This document shows, in pieces, positions 13,288 through 18,410 of a stretch of DNA of 18,410 nucleotides (within the stretch, counting starts at the first letter, position 1; each line of letters begins with the position of its first letter). The notes beneath the pieces were generated by a model. That model was not told the DNA's origin. It ran no database searches and worked only from the letters and a program-made list of their open reading frames with translations. The DNA is from Chloroflexota bacterium (GTDB taxonomy: Bacteria > Chloroflexota > FW602-bin22 > JACPRP01), in NCBI GenBank assembly GCA_016210495.1, contig JACQUC010000032.1, positions 1-18,410 of the forward strand. Reading direction: 5' to 3'. The position numbers were made by a program, and so were the translations under genes.

Positions 13288-14135
13288 ATCCGCCTCACGA
13301 TGGCATCGGCGAAACGAACCACCCGAGCCATTTCACGGACGTCGTGGACGCGGACGATGTCCGCGCCTTTGGCGATGCCCAGCGCAAGTGTCGTCGCCGT
13401 GAACTGGAGCCGTTGCTCCGGCGGCAGATTCAGACTTCGCCCGATGCCAAACTTCCGCGAAGTCCCCAGCAAAATCGGCTGTCCAAGCGCCTTCAACTCG
13501 TCGAGCCTGCCCAGCATTTCAAGATTCTGTTCCTGGGTCTTGCCAAACCCGATGCCGGGGTCGACGACGATGTTCGAGGGTTTGACGCCAGCCGCCAGGG
13601 CGATCTCGATGCTCCCCCTCAGGCTAGCCATCACCTCGCTTACCAGATTCCGGTACCGGGCGTCCCGCTGGTTGTGCATAAGTACGACCGGGACGCCACT
13701 CTGCGCGACGACTCCGGTCAGGTCGGGGTCGGCGCGAAATCCCCAGACGTCGTTGACCATGGCCACGCCGGCTTCCAGTGCCTCGTAGGCGACCGCCGCC
13801 TTGTAGGTGTCGATGGAAACCGGCACGCCGAGCTCTCGAACAAGGAGCCGAACTGCCGGCATCAACCGCCGCAGCTCCGTCTCGGCGTCCACTGGCACCG
13901 CGCCGGGCCGCGTGGATTCGCCGCCGACGTCGACGATATCGGCACCATCCTCTACCAACTGGCGCGCCCTCGCCAGCGCCGCCTCCGCATCTGGCAGGCC
14001 GTCGCCTGTGAAAGAGTCGGGCGAAAGATTCACGATGCCCATAATGTAGGTTCGCTCGCCCCAGCGTAAGGTGGCATTACCACAAGCGGTCGTGGCTGGG
14101 AGGTCGTGGCTCGCCCGAGGGAAGGCCGATGTCAC
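13269..14135 (-). CDS. folP: Dihydropteroate synthase
   Basis: FolP condenses p-aminobenzoate with hydroxymethyldihydropterin pyrophosphate. The 288-residue TIM-barrel protein shows '[16 protein letters not shown]' (residues 31-46), '[11 protein letters not shown]' (69-79), 'VSIDTYK', 'VNDVWGF', 'VLMHNQ', '[10 protein letters not shown]', '[11 protein letters not shown]' and 'RVHDVREM', covering the sulfonamide-target family signatures. The start is GTG 14135, whose GTGA overlaps the folE stop by four bases, typical translational coupling; the open frame continues upstream but inside folE. About 30 residues precede the first conserved strand, a normal length. It overlaps folK by 19 bases downstream. 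Confidence 0.95.
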   Translation of the reverse strand: MTSAFPRASHDLPATTACGNATLRWGERTYIMGIVNLSPDSFTGDGLPDAEAALARARQLVEDGADIVDVGGESTRPGAVPVDAETELRRLMPAVRLLVRELGVPVSIDTYKAAVAYEALEAGVAMVNDVWGFRADPDLTGVVAQSGVPVVLMHNQRDARYRNLVSEVMASLRGSIEIALAAGVKPSNIVVDPGIGFGKTQEQNLEMLGRLDELKALGQPILLGTSRKFGIGRSLNLPPEQRLQFTATTLALGIAKGADIVRVHDVREMARVVRFADAIVRRIWRPST

Positions 14136-14704
14136 CACAGCGCCTCGCGCCGGCCCACGAGGTTGAGGAACTCGTTTCTGGTGATGGCGTTCTTGCGGAA
14201 GGTTCCCCGATTGGCCGAGGTCACTACCTTGCTGCCCTGCTTCTCGACGCCGCGCATGATCATGCACATATGCTCCGCCTCGATAACGACGCCAACGCCG
14301 CGCGGGCCGAGGCCCTCGATGATGCTGTCGGCAATCTGCGCGGTGAGGCGCTCCTGAACCTGCGGCCGGCGCGCGAAAATCTCCACCACGCGTGCCAACT
14401 TGCTTATGCCCACGACCCGACCGTTGGGGATGTAGCCGATGTGTGCGAAGCCAAAGAACGGTAGGAGATGATGCTCGCACATCGAGTAAAAGGGTATGTC
14501 TTTGAGGATCACCATCTCGTCGTGGCCCTCTTCGAAGCCTACGCTTAGGACTTCCAGAGGGTCCTGGTCCATTCCCGCGAACAGGTCGGCGTACATCTCG
14601 GCCACACGCCTCGGCGTCCCCACCACGCCCTCTCGGTTGGGGTCCTCGCCGATGGCCTCGAGAATATTCCTTAATGCTGCCTGAATCCTATCTTCGTCGA
14701 TCAA
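14132..14704 (-). CDS. folE: GTP cyclohydrolase I
   Basis: FolE converts GTP to 7,8-dihydroneopterin triphosphate, the shared precursor of folate and of the QueD-QueE-QueC route. The protein is 190 residues from TTG 14704. I chose this start because GGGAG lies seven bases upstream and the family's conserved '[20 protein letters not shown]' begins here; the frame runs open to a GTG at 14806, but that extension is Cys-rich and partly repeat-encoded. Zinc ligands Cys76, His79 and Cys147 are present in '[12 protein letters not shown]' and 'EHMCMIMRG', with '[20 protein letters not shown]' between. It heads the folE-folP-folK row. An inverted 9-base-period repeat stands about 95 bases upstream in the leader or promoter region. 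Confidence 0.95.
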   Translation of the reverse strand: MIDEDRIQAALRNILEAIGEDPNREGVVGTPRRVAEMYADLFAGMDQDPLEVLSVGFEEGHDEMVILKDIPFYSMCEHHLLPFFGFAHIGYIPNGRVVGISKLARVVEIFARRPQVQERLTAQIADSIIEGLGPRGVGVVIEAEHMCMIMRGVEKQGSKVVTSANRGTFRKNAITRNEFLNLVGRREALW

Positions 14705-14798
14705 TATCGTGCTCCCGGAAGCTGCCAAGTACGATGCCAAGCAATTGTAGCAGCAAAATGAGCAATTGCGCAAGGAAAGCTTACGCCGGTATCCGTGA

Positions 14799-14880
14799 TT
14801 CACCACAAAGGCACAAAGTTCACAAAGGACCTTCGGAACGGGTGGCTAATCGCTTTGTGATCTCTGTGCCTTTGTGTGAA
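14799..14880. repeat. Inverted repeat, CACAAAG type
   Basis: The left arm (14799-14827) reads TTCACCACAAAGGCACAAAG then TTCACAAAG. The right arm (14851-14880), read on the other strand, is TTCACACAAAGGCACAGAGA then TCACAAAGCG. The period is nine bases, and 23 bases lie between the arms. It sits between the VWA gene end and the folE start. Confidence 0.75.
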
Positions 14881-14887
14881 TACAATG

Positions 14888-16060
14888 CTATGCCGCGACG
14901 GTTAGTCTCTTGATGGCCTGGTTAAGGCCGTCTAAGGTGAGCTCGAACATCGGAAACATGCGGCCGATGGTGATGACGCTGGGGTGGTGCCAGTAGTACG
15001 TGCCGTGGGGGTTCAGCCAGACGCCGTGCGAGAAGTGATCCGCGATCCGCTTCAGCCAGATGATGCCCGGCGTTTCGTTTAGCTCGCGGTAGTCGATGGC
15101 GCCGTGCACCTCGCACAGCTCACTGAGAGCCATCATCGCGTCGCCTACCAATATTACCTTGTAGTCCGGCTCCAGCAGCTTGAGGACGTGCGCTGTCTCT
15201 AGTTTCTCGCGTTGCTCGATGTTGATGTACAGGCTATCGTAGATGCAGTTGTGAAAGTAGAAGTACTTGAAGTCCTTGAAATGAGTCGACGAGTTCGCCG
15301 CCGTAAAGAGCTGGCTGCAGAGCAGAGCGAACGGGTCCATCGAGCCGCCCGTGTCCATAAGCAAGAGAAGCTTCACGTTGTTGCGGCGCTCCGCTTCCCA
15401 GACAAATTCCAGCTCCCCCGCGTTTTTGCACGTGGCGTCGATGGTGTCGCGCAGGTTCAGCTCTTCCTGTGGCCCGATGCGCGAAAGCAGCCGCAGCTCC
15501 TTCAAAGCCAACTGCACCTGTCGGACATCCAGCACCACGTCGCTGCGGTAGTTTCGAAAATGCCTTTCGGCGGCCACCTGCACCGCCGAACGCCCACCCG
15601 AGCTGCCGCCGATCCTTATGCCCCCAGGATGCTGGCCCGAGTGGCCGAAGGGCGAGGTGCCACCGGTGCCGATCCACTTGCTCCCACCGTCGTGTCGCTC
15701 GCGCTGCTCCCGCAACCGCTGCTCCAGCGTTCGCAGGAGCTCCTCGAGGTTCATCTTTTCGAGCTGAGCCAGCTCCTCGGCGGGGAGCTCCAGCCGTTGT
15801 ACGGGGTCGCTCAGCCATTCCAAGACGCTCTCCGCGATGTCGGCCGGGGTCTCGATGCCGTGAAAGAACTCTTTGAAGGCAACATCGAACTGGTCGAAGT
15901 GAGTTTCGCTCTTCACCAGCACCGCGCGCGCCAGGTAGTAGAAGTTGGTCAGACTGGAGAAGGCGTAGCCCTTCGACAGGGCCTCGATGAAAGTCATCCA
16001 CTCATTAATGGAGACGGGAACCTTGTGTTTCTTGAGGGTGTAGAAAAAGTCGGTGAACAT
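14888..16060 (-). CDS. VWA-domain protein, CoxE-like, partner of MoxR
   Basis: This is a 390-residue cytoplasmic protein of the CoxE-like VWA family. The N-terminal half ('MFTDFFYTLKKHKVPVSINE', 'YYLARAVLVKSETHFDQFDVAFKEFF') is the CoxE-type helical region. A Glu/Arg-rich coiled segment (about 95-125) and a Gly/Ser-rich linker (125-158) follow, then the VWA domain. Its metal-adhesion site is Asp236-x-Gly238-x-Ser240 in 'LLLLMDTGGSMD'. 'VILVGDAMM' (Asp) and 'WLNPHGTYYW' near the end are also typical. Such proteins work with MoxR AAA ATPases to mature metal enzymes (for example CoxD/CoxE, CbbQ/CbbO, NorQ/NorD). The start is ATG 16060 with AGGGA upstream. The MoxR gene lies 122 bases upstream, separated by a hairpin-forming repeat that could change the ratio of the two products. 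Confidence 0.9.
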   Translation of the reverse strand: MFTDFFYTLKKHKVPVSINEWMTFIEALSKGYAFSSLTNFYYLARAVLVKSETHFDQFDVAFKEFFHGIETPADIAESVLEWLSDPVQRLELPAEELAQLEKMNLEELLRTLEQRLREQRERHDGGSKWIGTGGTSPFGHSGQHPGGIRIGGSSGGRSAVQVAAERHFRNYRSDVVLDVRQVQLALKELRLLSRIGPQEELNLRDTIDATCKNAGELEFVWEAERRNNVKLLLLMDTGGSMDPFALLCSQLFTAANSSTHFKDFKYFYFHNCIYDSLYINIEQREKLETAHVLKLLEPDYKVILVGDAMMALSELCEVHGAIDYRELNETPGIIWLKRIADHFSHGVWLNPHGTYYWHHPSVITIGRMFPMFELTLDGLNQAIKRLTVAA

Positions 16061-16095
16061 ATTTCCCTGTTTTCCTGGTAGAGTCTAGACGCGCT

Positions 16096-16184
16096 AACCA
16101 CGGAAAACACGGAACACACGGAAGCCCCTTATCGAGTGCGCCCGGCCCCATAATCTTTCCGTGTCCTCCGTGCTTTCCGTGGTT
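16096..16184. repeat. Inverted repeat, CACGGAA type
   Basis: The left arm starts AACCACGGAAAACACGGAAC and continues ACACGGAAG. The right arm, on the other strand, starts AACCACGGAAAGCACGGAGG and continues ACACGGAAAG. Both have a 9-base period. About 33 bases separate the arms. The MoxR stop codon (TAA at 16183-16185) uses the first two bases of the repeat. It is an intra-operon element between the MoxR and VWA genes. Confidence 0.78.
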
Positions 16185-17034
16185 AATAATACCTCTGCCT
16201 CGCGCCGGGAACCGGGCTGCGCTTGCCCAGGAACACGTCCAGGTCCTGCTCTTTCTTGATCAGAGCGCCGATAAAGGGCAGCTCGCGCTCGATGGCGTGA
16301 TGGTCTATACCCCCGACGATCAGGGCCTGAAGCCAGTCCAACAACTCGCTGGTCGACGGCTTCTTGCGGAAGTCCTCTTGCTGCCGCAAGGCGTAGAACT
16401 TCGCTAGGGCCGCCTGAACGAGATCGCTCTGAATGGTCGGAAAGTGCACGGCGACGATCCGCTCCATCATCTGGCGGTCGGGAAAGGCGATGTAGTGGAA
16501 GATACAGCGTCTCAAGAAGGCGTCGGGCAGCTCCTTTTCCGAATTGCTGGTGATCACCACGATGGGGCGATGCCGGGCCTTGAGGTGCTCGTCGGTCTCG
16601 ATGACGTCGAAAGCCATCTCGTCCAGCTCGTTGAGCAGGTCGTTGGGAAACTCCAAATCCGCCTTGTCTATCTCGTCGATGAGGAGCACCACTTGCTCTG
16701 TCGAGGTGAAAGCCTTGCCAAGCGGCCCCAGCTTGATGTACTGCCGAATGTCCGATACGTCCTTGTCGCCGAAGCGGCTGTCGTTGAGCCTTTGCACCGT
16801 GTCGTACACGTACAGCCCGTCGCGAGCCTTGCTCGTGGACTTCACGTTCCAAATGATAAGCTGCTTGTCCAGGCCGAGCGCGATGTTGTGGGCGAGGAGC
16901 GTCTTGCCCGTCCCCGGCTCGCCCTTCACCAGTAGAGGCCTCCCCAGCGCTACGGCCACGTTCACGCTGTTGCGCAGGTCGTCGGAGACGATGTACTTGT
17001 GGGTGCCGTGGAATCTGTCGAATTGATCGTCCAT
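16183..17034 (-). CDS. MoxR-family AAA+ ATPase
   Basis: This is a 283-residue MoxR-type AAA+ ATPase, expected to form a ring that remodels a client enzyme with its VWA partner. Walker A is 'GEPGTGKT' at residues 38-45, Walker B is 'LLIDEID' at 117-123, and 'ITSNSEKELPDAFLRRC' carries sensor 1 and the arginine finger region. A helical lid follows ('STSELLDWLQAL'). The start is ATG 17034, in a TGATG overlap with the stop of the preceding activase gene; a GTG one codon earlier is possible. The overlap shows that the ATPase and the activase are made together. Its C-terminus ('RSPVPGARQRYY') ends exactly where an inverted repeat begins. Confidence 0.93.
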   Translation of the reverse strand: MDDQFDRFHGTHKYIVSDDLRNSVNVAVALGRPLLVKGEPGTGKTLLAHNIALGLDKQLIIWNVKSTSKARDGLYVYDTVQRLNDSRFGDKDVSDIRQYIKLGPLGKAFTSTEQVVLLIDEIDKADLEFPNDLLNELDEMAFDVIETDEHLKARHRPIVVITSNSEKELPDAFLRRCIFHYIAFPDRQMMERIVAVHFPTIQSDLVQAALAKFYALRQQEDFRKKPSTSELLDWLQALIVGGIDHHAIERELPFIGALIKKEQDLDVFLGKRSPVPGARQRYY

Positions 17035-17825
17035 CACGCCGCCATCTTTTCCAGCCGCTGCAGGGCCAGGAGCGAGGCGCCGGTAGCGCCCACGAAGTCG
17101 GGCAGGTCGCTGACGTTGACTTTCATCCCAATCGTTTCCTCCAGCGCCTTGATCATGCCGGCCTGATTGGCCACGCCGCCCACAAAGGTCACCTCTTCTT
17201 CCAGGCCCACGCGCTTCAGCAGCGCCAGCGCGCGAGTGGCCAACGATCGATGGATGCCACCGGCAATGTTCTCGAGCGTCTGCCCGGCGGAAACGTGATT
17301 GATGATCTCTGTTTCAGCCAGCACGGCGCATACGCTGCTGATGGTCTGCGGCTGGGTGGATCGTAGCGATATTTCCCCAAACTCCTCGAGTCCGACCTCG
17401 AGATACTTCGCCGCTCGCTCCAGAAACCCTCCTGCTCCAGCCGCGCACTTGTCGTTGGTGCGAAACTCCTTGACCTTGCCAACATCCCTGAGCCTGATAG
17501 CTCGCGTGCTCTGGAAGCCTATGTCCAGCACGCAGCTCGTCTTGGGAAACAGAAAGGCCGCCGCCCGCGCCGCGCACGTAATATCCGTTATCTGAACGTC
17601 CCGGAAGGGAACGTTGTATCTGCCGAACCCAGTCGTTGCGACATATCTAACCTGACTCTCTCGAAGGCCCGCGTCCGCGAGCGCCAGGTCCATCGCCTCT
17701 CTGGCGATCTTCGGGAAATTGGGCTTCGTCTTGACCTTCGCCTTTCCGAGAATATGCCGCCGCTCGTCCATAATAACCGCCTTCACGATCCTCGAGCCGA
17801 CGTCGATGCCCGCCACGTAAAACAC
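17034..17825 (-). CDS. BcrA/BcrD-type CoA-enzyme activase, divergent copy
   Basis: This is a 263-residue ASKHA-fold ATPase of the BcrA/BadF/BzdG/HgdC family. Those proteins hydrolyse ATP to push a low-potential electron into benzoyl-CoA reductase or 2-hydroxyacyl-CoA dehydratase. Visible are 'AGIDVGSRIVKAVIMD' (phosphate-1 loop), 'TTGFGRYNVPF', Cys127 in 'NDKCAAGAGGFLE' and Cys166 in 'SSVCAVLAETEI', the two cysteines that hold the shared [4Fe-4S] cluster in a dimer, and 'TFVGGVANQAGM'. Several positions differ from the canonical neighbour upstream: DIGGQD is DIGFQS, CHARGA is CAARAA, and AAGTGRF is AAGAGGF. One half of a heterodimer may therefore be catalytically weak. The start is GTG 17825, fixed by AGAGAGGTGATC, which pairs extensively with the 16S rRNA end. 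It lies 15 bases after the upstream activase. Confidence 0.9.
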   Translation of the reverse strand: MFYVAGIDVGSRIVKAVIMDERRHILGKAKVKTKPNFPKIAREAMDLALADAGLRESQVRYVATTGFGRYNVPFRDVQITDITCAARAAAFLFPKTSCVLDIGFQSTRAIRLRDVGKVKEFRTNDKCAAGAGGFLERAAKYLEVGLEEFGEISLRSTQPQTISSVCAVLAETEIINHVSAGQTLENIAGGIHRSLATRALALLKRVGLEEEVTFVGGVANQAGMIKALEETIGMKVNVSDLPDFVGATGASLLALQRLEKMAA

Positions 17826-17840
17826 TTGATCACCTCTCTC

Positions 17841-18410
17841 TTAAGCCGCCAACCTCACTGCCCTGTCGAGAGCGAACAGCGCGGCCCCGATGGCGCCCAT
17901 GTAGTGCGACTCACCACTAACGTTCACATTGGTTCCCAACTTCTCGGCCAGCGCCCGCACCATCCCTATGTTCCGTGACACGCCGCCCGTGAACGTCACT
18001 TCGTCCTCGATGCCGACGCGGCGGACGAGCGAGACGACCCGCGAGGCAATGGCGCTGTGCAGCCCGGCCAGAATGTCCTCGACCTTCTTACCTTGCGCCA
18101 GGTAGGCCATCACATCCGACTCGACGAAGACGGTGCAGACGGTGCTAACGCGCACCGGATTTGTCGCCTTCAGAGATATCTCGCCTATGTCATCGAGCGA
18201 CAGGTCAAGGACTTCGGCGGCGTTGGCCAGGAACCGTCCGGTCCCGGCGGCGCACTTGTCGTTCATGACGAAGTCTTTGACCTCGCCACCGTCTCCCAGC
18301 TTGATGCCCTTGGCGTCCTGGCCGCCGATGTCGATCACCGTGCGGCTATTTGGAAATAGAAAGTAGGCCCCCCGCGCGTGGCAACTGATCTCGGTGATCT
18401 GCGTGTCGCC
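17841..18410 (-). CDS. BcrA/BcrD-type CoA-enzyme activase, canonical copy, 5' end missing
   Basis: This is the C-terminal 189 residues of a second activase; the gene begins beyond the window edge. The visible part opens '[20 protein letters not shown]' and continues '[18 protein letters not shown]', '[19 protein letters not shown]', '[20 protein letters not shown]' and '[12 protein letters not shown]'. All the canonical nucleotide-binding and cluster-ligand motifs are present, including both cysteines. Two tandem activases point to a heterodimer of the BcrA/BcrD or BzdP/BzdQ kind rather than a single-gene HgdC homodimer. Genes for the catalytic subunits would be expected upstream, outside this window. 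The stop is TAA 15 bases before the GTG of the next activase. Confidence 0.92.
   Translation of the reverse strand, partial: GDTQITEISCHARGAYFLFPNSRTVIDIGGQDAKGIKLGDGGEVKDFVMNDKCAAGTGRFLANAAEVLDLSLDDIGEISLKATNPVRVSTVCTVFVESDVMAYLAQGKKVEDILAGLHSAIASRVVSLVRRVGIEDEVTFTGGVSRNIGMVRALAEKLGTNVNVSGESHYMGAIGAALFALDRAVRLAA

Noticed and set aside
13206..14069. A 287-codon plus-strand open frame opposite folP, and a similar one at 12247-13053 opposite queD/folK
   Set aside because: Both lie over well-identified enzymes on the other strand and have compositions expected of antisense frames.
14705..14806. Upstream extension of folE to a GTG at 14806
   Set aside because: The extra 34 residues are Cys-rich, partly encoded by the CACAAAG repeat and not part of the family. 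The TTG at 14704 has a good ribosome site.
15212..16081. A 289-codon plus-strand open frame opposite the VWA gene
   Set aside because: It is antisense to a clearly conserved VWA/CoxE protein. It has no recognisable motifs or ribosome site.
9883..16184. The 9-base-period repeats as CRISPR arrays
   Set aside because: The units are directly tandem without spacers, degenerate, and arranged as inverted pairs. No cas genes are present.

Overview
This looks like chromosomal sequence from a fairly GC-rich environmental bacterium. My best guess is Chloroflexota (Anaerolineae-like), with moderate confidence. The clues are a secreted M6 protease with a Thr/Pro-rich linker and a short C-terminal tail ending Y-F-P-V-R, paired CoA-enzyme activases, many GTG/TTG starts with strong GGAGG sites, and several families of short-period dispersed repeats. 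I saw no rRNA, tRNA, CRISPR array, intact transposon or phage module.

Layout. (1) 1-2516 is a decayed defence/toxin-antitoxin patch, all on the minus strand. It holds a RelE/HigB-like toxin, an XRE antitoxin and a third small gene in one operon with a palindromic operator; a truncated MNT nucleotidyltransferase; an orphan YgiT-type zinc-finger gene; two remnants of a large helicase-DUF3883 protein; and the small XRE gene that probably stood upstream of that helicase. (2) 2517-3801 is repeat-rich and holds one hemerythrin gene. (3) 3802-6254 (minus) is a small zinc-ribbon gene, an MBL-fold hydrolase and a thiolase. (4) 6403-9813 has a secreted M6 protease convergent with a lipoprotein carrying an FGE-like domain, followed by an uncharacterised gene. 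(5) 10054-14704 is a pterin/deazapurine region: MBL hydrolase-queE-queC on the plus strand, convergent with folE-folP-folK-queD on the minus strand. (6) 14888-18410 (minus) has two tandem BcrA/BcrD-type activases (the first cut by the window edge), then a MoxR ATPase and a CoxE-like VWA protein.

How the genes work together. FolE makes dihydroneopterin triphosphate from GTP. That compound feeds QueD, QueE and QueC (preQ0, for queuosine) and also folate synthesis. FolK and FolP are present but no folB is seen here. QueD carries a Cys-Glu-x-x-His-Gly-His motif, the signature reported for dual-function PTPS-I/III enzymes, so it may supply both pathways. The activase-MoxR-VWA operon suggests an ATP-driven electron activator for a benzoyl-CoA reductase or 2-hydroxyacyl-CoA dehydratase, coupled to a MoxR/VWA maturation pair. 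This is the best candidate in the window for a poorly described system.

Inverted pairs of degenerate repeats with a unit of about 9 bases recur between genes. They touch the ends of folK and the MoxR gene and lie just upstream of folE.
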